Below, one piece after another: positions 46,829-57,878 of a stretch of 64,000 nt of DNA. The stretch is from the NCBI GenBank assembly GCA_028095005.1, contig CM051463.1, forward strand, positions 62,968,251 to 63,032,250. Reading direction: 5' to 3'. Made by a program: the position numbers and the translations under genes. Position 1 is the stretch's first letter. Each line of letters begins with the position of its first letter. Origin of the DNA: Rhynchospora pubera. Taxonomy: Eukaryota; Streptophyta; Magnoliopsida; Poales; Cyperaceae. Below the pieces are notes generated by a model, which made no database searches, was not told the origin of the DNA, and saw only the letters and a list, made by a program, of their open reading frames with translations.

Positions 46829-49032
46829 ACAAGTAGTTAGGGGGTTGATATCAACGTCATATATAGTTTTCACCTATACAGATATTGGCACGAGAATTTG
46901 CATGGTACTTTATACCGGATTGATCAATTTGTAGTTATATATGATTGAAGATTGGACTTGCTAGATCTTGGTGAAGTTGCCTGATTGAGCAAGGAGTGTA
47001 AGAGATTTGCTTGAAGAGAATCTAAAATCACACTTCAATTCATATGGGGGTGTAGTCTGTTTTTAGGGGGGGTACCTCTAGGCGTATCGCACTAATTAAT
47101 GTGTGAGGAGTTGATGCGAGTTCTGAGGAAATATGAGGGTGGTTCTGTAAAAGATTCTGTATTGATTTTTCTCCCTTATCTTTTTTCAGAAGAATTTATG
47201 GCATTGTAAAAAATTTAACAGAGGTTGTTTCTTAACTTACAAGATGTTGTTAATAAAAGTTAAACATGTTTGATCGTGATTATTTACGTTGTTATAATTC
47301 TACCTGTGACATGAAATAAATGAATTCGTATCCTTTGAGAAAGATGAATTGTTAGTCCCTGTGATGGACAAAATTTCCCTTAAAATTAATTTTAGTAAAA
47401 TATCATACTTTTTGGGGTTAAATGATATAATTCTAACCAACAAATTTAACCTAAACAATCTTGACACATGTCATCCCCCCTTTTTTCTATAAATAACAAG
47501 AAAATCTCTTTGTCAGAATTTTAATGTGTATGAAATTTGTTGTTTTTCGCCAACCATCATTAGAGCAGCAAAAAAGAGAGGAAAAGGAAATGGAGAATTA
47601 CGAAGGTTGAATTTTCCGAAATTGTTGCTTGAATCTTGGATTAGTTTGAAATGATATATTGATATGTAGTTTGTTTGTATTAAGGCCTCTTTGATGTGAT
47701 TTTTGAGCTTATCTAGCTATCTATTAGATATGAGTGGTGGGGCCACTGAAAACCAAGCCTACGGTGGCAGCCACGCACTAACAAGTGCACGCCGCATCCA
47801 GCCTTATCTCAACTGGAGATGTCCTGATGTTCTTATAACCTTATCAGATGCCTGCACTAATATATATAGTACTAATATTGATATCATTAATATTATAATA
47901 ACTGAACCCGTCAGCACTTAAGCTTCTTATTGCAAAGAAAAAAATTAAACAAGAAGAGATCTAATATTACTCTATTTATTAATTAATTAACATATTAATG
48001 AGCTAAAAAATACTGACTCCCATATATTTTTGAAAAATAGAGTGACGGTGACACTTAGATGTGAATTAGTCATACACTATTGGTCTTTTAAAAAAACACA
48101 GAAATATTGACTATAAGTATAATTTATGGTTTTCATTAACTAAGTATTTTAATTTGTAATTTGGAAATGAAGACAAACTTCGCAGTTCTATATTGATACT
48201 CGTCTCAGCATTTATTTAACGTATGTGTGTGTGTACTTAACTATTTATATTTCATTGCTTAATAGTGACAAGTTTTCTGAATTGTTGCATGGATTTCTCA
48301 AGCTCTTTCAAAACTGGAGATGATAATACGGTTCCTAGTTGCAGATTACAGCTGAAAAAGGTGAGTTGTGCAGATAGGTACCGCATCATTGTAAAATAAT
48401 ATTTTTTTTGCCTCCACGTTGTTTTCACCGAGTGCTAGTTGGGGATTTTTAATTAGAGTTATGATGAATTGTATCTCATCCATCTTTGTTTTAATCGACG
48501 ACGAGATGTATGTTATCATATATATTTTTTTTTAGTGCATCAAGTTAAGAATGATTGTTCAAAAGAGCTACATGAAAGAGATTGATTAAAATAAGCATTA
48601 TACTGAAAAGGCGGGTTGATAACGACTAAAATTAATTTAGTTACAAAATTATATTGCATAAGTTTTTGCTCTTTGATGAAAAAATGAATTATTTATGTTG
48701 AAGAAGAAATATAAAATTCTAGAAAGAATAATACTTCTACTCTTATCAAAATACGGTTGGCATATATTGCTCAAGCATTGCATGTCACGTTATAATATTA
48801 CTGGTGAATAAATAGTCACAAGCAATTGTTAGAAGAAATATATAGTCTGCATCTGAAAATCCATTATTTACCATATTATTTCACATTTAGAAAACTCAAC
48901 TTGTTAGGTATTTTTTATAGGACACTTATTGTCTTATTATTGGTTCTTCGTTAATTTAGTGATACTTTTCAAGCTCATATTTGAGGATATGGGATTATTT
49001 CCATTCTCGAAAACCATTTTCTAAATATATAT
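46829..49032. other. 3' flank of the F-box gene and AT-rich spacer
   Basis: The first few hundred bases are probably 3' UTR. The rest is AT-rich with only short frames, and I see no recognisable gene or element ends. Confidence 0.45.
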
Positions 49033-49527
49033 GCTGCCGTTTGGATGATATGGAAATAAGGAAGGAATAAAAATTTTAGAAAAAAAATATTGGGAAGTGT
49101 TTAACTTTGGAAAGAGTGGGAAGAGTGTTATTTCGGGAATAAGAAATATTATTTGGATGGTGAGTTAGGAATAAGAAAATTAAAATTAATTTTAATAAAT
49201 TATTAAAAAAATTTATTTTAATATTAAATAAAGTACTAATTAGAGAGCACACAAATTTTCATTTAGCTAATTTTGTTGAAATTATGTATATATAATTGTT
49301 GGAATAAGGTATCTTCTCTTTATTCCTAACTTGTTTGGATAGGTGTGGGAAGAAGGGAAGAAGGGAAGAAGTGGGAAGAAGTATTGGAAAGTGTGTAACT
49401 TTGTGAAGAGTTTGGATTGTTTATAATTTTTTTTCTTCTTTCTTCCTTCTTCCCCATTCTTCTTCTCTCATCCAAACGCCCCCGAAGAAGCTATTCTTCC
49501 TTATTCTCATACCATCCAAACGGCCCC
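49033..49527. mobile_element. Tourist-like MITE with a second MITE nested inside
   Basis: The outer ends GCTGCCGTTTGGATG and CATCCAAACGGCCCC form inverted repeats. Inside, at about 49331-49485, TTGTTTGGATAGGTGTGGGA and CTCATCCAAACGCCCCC delimit another copy of the family with its own AACTTTGTGAAGAGTTTGG core. The boundaries of the inner copy are approximate. Confidence 0.6.
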
Positions 49528-49574
49528 TTATATATATAGAGAGAGAGAGAAAAAAAAAAAGCCTTCAATCAAAG

Positions 49575-49955
49575 CGCTTTGACCGGAGTCCTGGTTAAAT
49601 CCCGTCAAATATCAATTTTGAAAGTTCAAATGACCGATCCAAACCGTCAAATATGATCTCCATATTGAAATCTCCTTACCGAACAAAATTTTCATTTTTA
49701 AAATTTTTAAGTTTTTTTTTTTGAATTTTAAAAAATCGTTAATCTAATTTGTTATGAACCCTACAAAAATTGCTGTTTTTGAAAATTCGAAAAAAATACT
49801 TAAAAATTTTAAAAAAATGAAAATTTTGGTCGGCAAGGAGATTTCAATAGGGAGATCATATTGGACGGTTTGGATCGGTCATTTTGAAACAGATCGACGA
49901 GTTCGGATCAGTATGCACCAAAGCTCCGGTATATTAGTATGCACCATAGGTTTCC
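49575..49955. mobile_element. Foldback element, same core, mismatched ends
   Basis: Inner arms (GACCGATCCAAACCGTCAAA, ATGATCTCCATATTGAAATC and inverse copies at 49805-49880) pair well, but the outer parts do not: the left end reads AGCGCTTTGACCGGAG and the right end AGTATGCACCATAGG. The right end matches the ends of the next foldback instead, so this copy is a chimera or rearranged. Confidence 0.6.
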
Positions 49956-49959
49956 CCCC

Positions 49960-49962
49960 CCC

Positions 49963-50025
<63 letters not shown>

Positions 50026-50026
50026 A
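49960..50026. repeat. Palindromic microsatellite C(n)-(CT)n-(AT)n-(AG)n
   Basis: A perfect self-complementary simple repeat at the junction of two foldback elements. Exact unit counts may be unreliable in the assembly. Confidence 0.85.
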
Positions 50027-50421
50027 AACCTATTGTGCATACTAATGTATAGAAGTTTCGGTGCATACTGATCCGAACTCTTGGATCTGTTTCAAAATGA
50101 CCGATCCAAACCGTCCAATATGATCTCCCTATTGAAATCTTCTTGCGGACCAAATTTTACATTTTTTGAAAAATTTTAAATATGTTTTCGGATTTTTAAA
50201 AATTGCATTTTTTTTAACGGTTCAGAAAAAATTAGATAAGTGATTTTCTAAAATTTAAAAAAATAGTAAATAAATTGAAAAATATATAAAATTTAGTCGA
50301 CAAGGAGATTATAATAGGGAGATCATATTGGACTGTCGGGATTGGTCATTTTGAAGCAGGTCGAAGAGATCAGATCAGTATGCACCGAAACTCCGGTACA
50401 TTAGTACGCACCAAATGTTCT
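50022..50421. mobile_element. Foldback element, same core
   Basis: The ends ACCTATTGTGCATACTAATG and TTAGTACGCACCAAATGTTC are inverted repeats, continuing inward as TTTCGGTGCATACTGATC and its inverse. The core CCGATCCAAACCGTCCAATA, with ATGATCTCCCTATTGAAATC next to it, is present in both arms. Confidence 0.7.
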
Positions 50422-52461
50422 CTCTCTCTATATGTGTGTGTATTCTGAATGAAAAACACAAAATTCGGATTCCACAATTTTATTTTTCTAAGAATGCTTA
50501 AATATTAGGAGATCTCAGATTTTCCATCTTTATCTAAGCAAATTCTATTATTTAATTCACCATTATTATATTCCATACCCACTGTCTTTAATTAGAAAAA
50601 TTCATTTTTTAATTGCATCATTTATAGTTAAACCTCAATTTATAGTTTCGTTCCACCAATTCTCCGTAATCGAGAGCAAAGTACAATTTTGATTTCACAT
50701 CATCTAAAACAGCATGACTAGTTTGTTAGAAATTCTTTGTTACGAGCTTAATTTAAAGTTGCCCGCTTACTATACATATTTTCTTGATTGTAATAAGATG
50801 GTTTGAATCGTCGACTAATTTTTAATTATAAGTTTTACTTTTAGAAGTACCAGATAGTCGCTGCCTAGTGTACCCAAGAAAAGATAGTCGCTGTGTACCC
50901 AAGAAAAAAAAAATTACTTCTAGAAAATTAAATAGCATCCCGAGATGGAATGCATGCTTCATATTAAAGCCCATTTAATTATAATTAAATTAACTCAAAA
51001 CGTTTAAAGGTATGAAGTGACAGCCTTTCCCCATGGTGCAAATTCAAAATTTCCACTTGTACAAGGGGCCAATAAGATTTTTTTCAAAACAAAGTTTATA
51101 AAAAAAAATAAAGGGTCTAATTTAAACCAAAGGAAAAGCCAAAACATAGAGTAGTAGGTTAAGGAATGTTTGCAATCAAAGTGGACTAGAACTACTACTA
51201 CAAAGCACTAGCTGCTTAGGCCTAACTTTTCCATGTTGATGGTTTAATATTCTATATTTTCTCATCATGCATCTTTCATTCTCTGGGAAAGCACTACTCT
51301 ACGGCCACAAAAACTACCTAATAACCCAAGTAATCTCTAGTGATAGCGAACTATTACAAAAGTGCGACGAGTCACAAAAAGTATCAAACTTAAGTGGTAT
51401 AAACAGAAGCAAATTTATATTTTTTATTGTATTTTTGTTGGAGGCCTATGAATACCAATTAGTAAATGTGGGATAAAACTCAAAATCATACTATACCAAT
51501 ACGAATCCAAATATAAGTTAAAAAATTAACAAATATATTATATATACATACATTCAGAATGTATAATAAAAATGTACAATGTAGATGCTATTGTAATGTG
51601 TGCAATTATAAGAAAAACAAGTATTAAAAAAAGGAAAAAATAAGATTAAAAAGCCAACAAATTTACAAATATTATGTATAATTTTTTAATATTCATAATA
51701 AATAATGGGCACACAACATATCAGAATTTTTTGGTAAAAGACAACAAACTAGAATTTTAAACGCCAAGACAAAAAAAAATCAAAGAAATTGAATATTCAT
51801 AGTTTTCAAAGCAACAATAAATTATATTTCCGTATACCGTATTCATATTGGGCCATTTGGATCGCTTAGAATAGTCTATTTCTAGGCGAAAAATATTGAA
51901 AAGTGTGTAACTTTGTGAAAAATTTAGATGGTTAGGAATAAATTTCGGCCTAAGAAGATGCTATTCCTCTTCTAATTTGATGATGACTTCTTCACCTACT
52001 AATTTGTTTCATTTACATTTCTAATAGGGTCAGTGACATTGTCTTTAAAATTGTAAATTCTACTTGTGCATAATATCTCATACCCCACGCACGATATTTC
52101 GTAGATATGGAAGATGAGTTCAAATCATACTTCAATAATGATTGATTTTGACTACAATAAAAAAAAAAACTTATCTTGTTCAAGTCAATCTTAATATAAT
52201 CTTGACTTGAAAACAAATTGTGAATCCTAGATGTCATTTTACTCGTTACGACCCAAATTGAAAGTTCGCCAATTTTTGGGACATGATTGAATTTGAATTT
52301 GATCTTTAATTTTCGTTTTTTTCAGTGGCACACTAATGATTTTGCTCCGTAATGATTATCTGAGGTATTCTGGTTCATTGGTACGTTTAATGTTTAATGA
52401 TTTTTTTACTGTTCTGTAATTTTTCTCATTAACTATTTAGAACAACATATGTAACGTAACA
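50422..52461. other. AT-rich spacer left of the MULE
   Basis: No gene seen. A partial MITE-like piece (TGGGCCATTTGGATCGCTTAG .. GGTTAGGAATAAATT) lies at about 51850-51960. Confidence 0.4.
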
Positions 52462-52470
52462 CCATATAAT

Positions 52471-52657
52471 CCGAAATTAATTAATATAAAAATTTCGACC
52501 CAAAAAATTTTAATATACAGAATTATTTTATTTTTTTTTAATAAGAAGAAAGTTCGAACGCGTTTCAGAAGCGAGTATTTGAATTCCCCTCCGTACGCGT
52601 TTATAAAACGCGCTCCAACCCTCCCAACGCGTTTTATAAACGCGTACGAAGGGGAGA
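52471..52657 (+). repeat. Left terminal inverted repeat of the MULE
   Basis: Matches the inverse of 58936-59122 over about 187 bp with scattered mismatches. Includes CAGAAGCGAG, AATTCCCCTCCG and two of the eight CG-rich palindromes. Confidence 0.88.
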
Positions 52658-52744
52658 TGCTGTCCACTTTCCTCTCGTTTGTCAGAGCTTCGTACGCGTT
52701 TATAAAACGCGTTGGGTGGGTTGGAGCGCGTTTATAAAACGCGT
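52595..52744. promoter_or_regulatory. Left cluster of four CG-rich palindromic boxes
   Basis: Nineteen-base boxes of the form ACGCGTTTATAAAACGCGT or its inverse lie at 52595-52613, 52627-52645, 52694-52712 and 52726-52744. Each is a near-perfect palindrome with ACGCG/CGCGT arms around a TTTATAAA-like centre. Two lie inside the terminal repeat and two just inside it, upstream of the zinc-finger gene. They probably bind a transposition or regulatory protein; this is inference. Confidence 0.6.
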
Positions 52745-52860
52745 TCGAAGGTATATTATTTAATTTTTAGGAAAAAAAGTACAAGCATGCTCTGATAAAG
52801 ACTGCAAAAGACATGACAAGATTTGATTTTACAATGTCATTTTTGAACTGCTGAAATTAT

Positions 52861-52868
52861 TTATAAAA
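52861..52868 (+). promoter_or_regulatory. TATA box of the MULE zinc-finger gene
   Basis: TTATAAAA about 67 bp before the ATG at 52935 and just inside the left palindrome cluster. Confidence 0.5.
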
Positions 52869-52934
52869 GCAGTCATTGTTGAATTAGAATGCACAAACAC
52901 CCACTACCTCCTTCTTGTTAAAACCTTCAGTACA

Positions 52935-53885
52935 ATGGACAAAGGAAATAGCTCTAACTCAAATAATGATGTTCCAGACTATCGAAGAGCAACCCGCATT
53001 GAGTATTGGCCAACTTTCTACCATTACCATGCCAATAGAAATCAACCAGAAAACGGAGAATACGAGGCAATTTGTCGCTCTTGTTATCGCATTTTGAAAT
53101 ACAACATCCATGAAGACACGACTGAAGAGGGAGACGTGCTCGAGTTAAAAATACACTACCAATGGCACATTAATGGTGGGCCGGAAAGAGAACAGAAGGA
53201 GTACCAGGAGCGGCGATGGCGGGAACACGAAAAGAATCTGAACCGACAAAGGCGATATGACTGGTACAAAAAATATTACACAGAACCTCAACCCATCCCC
53301 CAACAACAACCGAAACCCTACCTCTCGTCTGAACCAACTCACTGGACTGTTTACGAGAAAATATACAATTTTAATGGAGACCACACAGTGACCTGTACAA
53401 GGTGTGCTCAAGTTTTCAATTACAAAGAAAACATATTGCGTGACCACTACCATGAGCACAAACGTCACGACGAGAATGAACAAAGAGCTCGGGACATAGA
53501 GACGCAGAGGATTATTAAAGAAAGAAATGAAGAAATGGATCGTAAACAAAAAATTAGGGAAGAAGAGGCAAGGAAAAAAAGGCTCAAAAAATCAGAGCAA
53601 AAATTGAGAGAAATGAATAAGAGGGATGAACTTCGACAAATTGCGGCAAGCCGAATGGCAGAGATGGAAAAAGAAGAAACCGAAGCGGCTTTTTGGAACG
53701 AAGCCGCTCAATTCGTTGACAACAGTGTTCCGAGTAATCAACAAGAAGATGATGCTGCTTTTTGGAACGAAGTCGCTCAGTTCGCTGACAACACTGGTGC
53801 GAGTAATCAACAACAACCGAATGATGAAGATGAGCAACCATGGTGGGATGAAATTCTACAACATGTAGATAGTCAAAATCTCTAA
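52935..53885 (+). CDS. Tandem BED-like zinc-finger protein of the MULE (unknown family)
   Basis: A single uninterrupted 316-aa frame. I do not recognise it as a named family. Two similar modules are visible. The first has aromatic YWPTFYHYH (24-32) then C47-x2-C50..H74-x3-H78. The second has HWTVYEKIYNF (136-146) then C154-x2-C157..H171-x3-H175. The aromatic lead and CxxC..HxxxH spacing resemble BED fingers, which bind DNA in transposases and chromatin proteins. Residues about 180-245 are highly charged (Glu/Lys/Arg) and likely form a coiled coil. The C-terminus holds three related acidic aromatic units (AAFWNEAAQFVDN, AAFWNEVAQFADN, PWWDEILQHVD), which look like activation or docking motifs. 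It converges with the PMD gene, 479 bp between stops. A role in binding the terminal palindromes or in countering silencing, like the VANC or MURB accessory proteins, is speculation. Confidence 0.75.
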   Translation: MDKGNSSNSNNDVPDYRRATRIEYWPTFYHYHANRNQPENGEYEAICRSCYRILKYNIHEDTTEEGDVLELKIHYQWHINGGPEREQKEYQERRWREHEKNLNRQRRYDWYKKYYTEPQPIPQQQPKPYLSSEPTHWTVYEKIYNFNGDHTVTCTRCAQVFNYKENILRDHYHEHKRHDENEQRARDIETQRIIKERNEEMDRKQKIREEEARKKRLKKSEQKLREMNKRDELRQIAASRMAEMEKEETEAAFWNEAAQFVDNSVPSNQQEDDAAFWNEVAQFADNTGASNQQQPNDEDEQPWWDEILQHVDSQNL

Positions 53886-54364
53886 ATATTTATATCATTG
53901 TAATATTTATGTGTTTTATTATTATGGTTGTTAATGTAATTTAGTTGGAATTGTTAATGCAATGTTTTATTTTTATGGTTGTCTTTTATTTCCTCTATTT
54001 TTTGAAGTGCTTTGCACTAAAAGTTGTGGTTTTAATGTGTTGACGTTTAATGGATAAAAGTTGTTGTTTGGAGTATTTCATTTATTGGCGTTTCAATACA
54101 TAAACGTTTATGTTTCAAGTAGTGCTTTGCACTCCGAATTTTCAAGTCATAATAATACACAAGTCAATCATCACAAGTCATAATAAACAATCCAATAAAT
54201 ACACAAGTCAATCACAAGTCATAAACGAAAAATAGTCAATCAACATCAGTAATACACAAGTCAATCACAAGTCCATAAACGAAAAATAAAATCAACATCA
54301 GTAATACACAAGTCCATAAAAAAAAACTGTCATCATCAGCAATAAAATCAGTCCATCATCATAA
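53886..54364. other. Spacer between the convergent MULE genes, with short repeats
   Basis: Presumed 3' UTRs of both genes. ACACAAGTCAATCACAAGTC and ATAAACGAAAAATA recur two or three times at about 54150-54330. Confidence 0.5.
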
Positions 54365-57300
54365 CTAATGCCGCCGCCTCCTCCTAGGTCCCGAAGGTGA
54401 AAATCTGTCAATCACCTTCACCGCACGCCTATCTCGTCCAGCCGGGGCAGTAACGTCTCCTGAGTCAGTGGACTCTGTATCCCCATCGTCCTCCTCCTGG
54501 AGGTCCTCCTGCTGGTCCTGCTGAGCCTCCTGCTGTATGGGCCCAAACTCAACAGGCTGCCCAGCCTCCTGAGGAGTCGCTATAGGGACATAATCACCCT
54601 CCTCATCTCCGGCCGTCCGTAGCAATGTGCTGAACGAGTCTGTCCCTCCCATACTACCAGACGGAGTGCCAAATGATGGAATAGAAGAAGGCGTAGGCAC
54701 TGACGGTACAGTAAATGGGGGAACAGTAAATGCAGGAAAAGAGGAAGGCATACCAAATGGTGCAAAGGAGTACGGTGGAGGATCATGAGGCTGGAAAATG
54801 CCAATGGGATCCTGAGAAATGCCAGCAAACTGCGAGGTCGATGCTGATGCACTATGCATGGATGGAGTAGGACCTGAGGATGGAAACTGAGTAGGAAAAA
54901 ACGTGCGTGGTCCTAAAATATCATCTAATCGCCCGGTATTCAGTCGACCATCCTATAATATTAAAAAAAACAATGTGAATATAAATAAATTAGTATCTAA
55001 AATTGAAACTTGCATATAAACGAATACTAACCGCATGCATCAGATCCTCCGCCTGAAGGTCTGTGGGTACAGTCGGACGTGCAGAAGAAGACTCGTCCCC
55101 AGAATCTGGTATGTCCTCAATATTTGTTGGAAGTCCTCGCTGCTCCAACAAATCCTCCAACCTGTAATTTTTAAATTATTGAATTGAAAATGCAAAAAAC
55201 GCAATCAAAAAATTAAATTATTTAAAATTACCTCAGAGGGATGGAAGCATCATGCAACTGCGAACGACAGTTGGCGAGAATTGCCTTTCCCACCCTTCTG
55301 CACCCCTTCTTCACAACCAGTCCCAATGCATGAAGTGCATTCTTCAGCGCAGAGTTGCCCTGCAATTTACGAGAATAATGACATATTGCACAATTCCATT
55401 TACCAATCATACATTCCATATTTAAAAAATTAAGATGTACCGTATTGCGAAGTCTGGACCCCATGTTTGTGTACTGCCTCTGAGCAAGAGGCAGCTGCTG
55501 AGTGCGCTGGAGACGTGCCTCGGCATCCTCTCGTGGCGTGGGTCTCTCGGAGGCACCGTATCGCCAAAACCATCGGAAGTACCGAAGCGTATCAGTATCA
55601 GTCCAGGATCGAGTCTCCAGCTGGCGTGTCTGTAATGCCTCGTCAGTCCACTTAGCATATGCACTCGCAAAAATGGTAGCAAAATCTGGACGATCTCGAT
55701 AGGTACCGTGCTGGAAACCCAGCAGGTTGTGTGTCACGTCCCAACTCTGTTAAAATAAACACGTTAGTTCTTTACTCTAATTAAATTGAAGTTGATCGTA
55801 TGATAAATCAGAAAAATATAGCAAACGTACCACAGGTAGTGGAGGAGGAGTAAACTGGTACAGCCCAAACTGATGCCTACAACGGTCGGGGTAGTAGTAG
55901 GCAACAATGTGGTAGAAAATGAGCGGCAACCGAACATGCTCCGCTATGGAACCCTGCTGTGCTACCCGTGGCATAAGAGCTCTGTCGAGTACGTACGGAA
56001 ACCAGTTGACGTCTTCAACGTTCAACACGGCTAGGTAGTCCCGTGCGTTCTCCACTGCCCCGCGGTGCTGGCTCCGTGAGAAAGACCGAGCTTCGCCCCA
56101 TTTCCTGAAAATTTTGAAGGTTAGGATTGATGTGTTGTAATTTGCATAATATTATTGAAAAATTATTATAAGTTATTACCTGCCATACGGCACACATGAA
56201 TCTAGGTCAGGCTGTCCTAATCCACCGATAGGAGCAACCTCTGGGCGACAAACAGGGAGGTATGACCATGCCCAAAACAATAGTAGCATCCAAGGTCCCG
56301 TCACAACCTTGAAACGCATGGAGGCACGGTCCAAAGCACGATATAGACAAGCAAGCGTGGCACCTCCCCAATTGAAGTCCGGAACTTCATTCAAATTGCC
56401 CTGCATTTAAATTAAACAACGCATTGAAAAAAAAATAATTTCAACATTGAAAATAACAAAATTAAATTGCAACATTCAAAATAATTTCAACATTTCAGTG
56501 TATTAACAAAAGTATTATGTGTTAACAAATACTAATTGAATTCTACTATTTTCGTAAAGAAAAAAAAATTATTTAAGTTAAGAAAATTATACCGATACGA
56601 GCTCTAAAAAGTATGCTGGGACGGAATTCTGAGAAATATCGGGAAACATCAACGTCCCAAATAGCTCTAGAGCCACTGCACGCGTATATCGGTCTAACTC
56701 CTCACCAGGAGCATCTGCCGGTGGCGCCACCCCGCAATTTTGCCGCAATCATTTCAACTTGATGTTGTTGCCCACAACAACATTGCCCCTGCATTGTACA
56801 AATTTAGAATAATCAATACAAGTAAGCAATGCATATATTGAATATGCAAAATCAATATTGCATTCGTATTTTTTTCACTTACTCCCTGCTACTCCTTTCT
56901 CGGTGCCACTCTCCCAAATCTTCATGAGGATAAAGATTTGCACGAATCTTTTCCTCCCAGGGCCCTCTCGTATTCGATCTAACTGGAATGCCAGTCGAGC
57001 GCAAACCATATAAGAAGGCAACATCCTGGTAACAATTACAAAATACGTTAATATTACGAAAATATAACATTTAATATTACGAAAATTAATATTCAAATTT
57101 GAATTTTAAATATAAAGTTTAAATTAATGTTAGAATTAATTGTGAAAATTAATACGAAAATTATATGTTAGAATTAATTGTGATAATTAATACGAAAATT
57201 ATATTAAAAAAAAATAATATCAAGTTTAAATAAATTACCTGTAGAGTAACGGTCATCTCTCCAACGGGAAAATGGAAAGTATGCGTCTCTGGACGCCAAA

Positions 57301-57878
57301 ACTCGACCATTGCCTTCAGTAATGGCATGTCGATGTTGACATGCTTCACCTTCATAATGTGACTGAGCCCCAGTTTGATCAGCCTTCCCTCAATCCGTTC
57401 GTCCACCTTAATTGTTCGCTTGTGCGATCTCAACTCCAAATGTTTTTCACGCTGCAATTTTTAATACAATTTTTAAGTATTTACAAGCATTTAAAATAAA
57501 TACAATTTATAATACAATTTATAATAAGCATTTTCGATTAATTTTTTACTACAAATTATAATAAACATTTAATATACAATTTATAAGTCTATTAAGAAAT
57601 CTAAATTATTAAATCAAAAAAATATAAATTAACATAAAAAAATCTATTACCTCCTCAAAAGACAAACCAACGAGATGGTCGTTATCCGTAACGAACAAAA
57701 CCTGTTGGTTTTCTGCGTTGGCCGGTTGCACAGGTGGAATGACATTTTGCGCGCTCGGACGGGCTGCGCGACGCCTACGTCTTTTTGGCCGCTGGGTGGA
57801 GGCTGCTTCGGTGGGGGGTGCTTCGGTGGGAGGTGGTGAAGCACCAGAAGGACCAGCCTCATCTTCTGCTGAACTCAT
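54365..57878 (-). pseudogene. Plant mobile domain (PMD, MAIN-like) protein with one in-frame stop
   Basis: Ten exons on the minus strand: 57651-57878, 57239-57451, 56883-57025, 56593-56788, 56180-56400, 55831-56104, 55441-55746, 55232-55359, 55032-55161, 54365-54952. All are GT-AG and in phase, 808 codons. PMD proteins, often annotated as 'serine/threonine-protein phosphatase 7 long form homolog', occur as host proteins (MAIN/MAIL1, needed for genome stability and TE silencing) and inside transposons. Seen here: a basic patch near residue 40 (RPKRRRRR); the PMD core IDMPLLKAMVEFWRPETHTF, FPVGEMTVTLQDVAFLYGLR, RAVALELFGTLMFPD, and WGGATLACLYRALDRAS with WMLLLFWAWSYLP; then a Pro/Ser/Gln-rich acidic tail ending RRRRRH. 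Codon 208 is TGA (56749-56751) where the family has Trp (KLKWLR). All other exons are open, so the lesion looks young. An alternative acceptor downstream might skip it. Confidence 0.85.

Noticed and set aside
53145..53868. Long antisense frames under the zinc-finger gene
   Set aside because: Shadows of the 316-codon gene; hydrophobic and without motifs.
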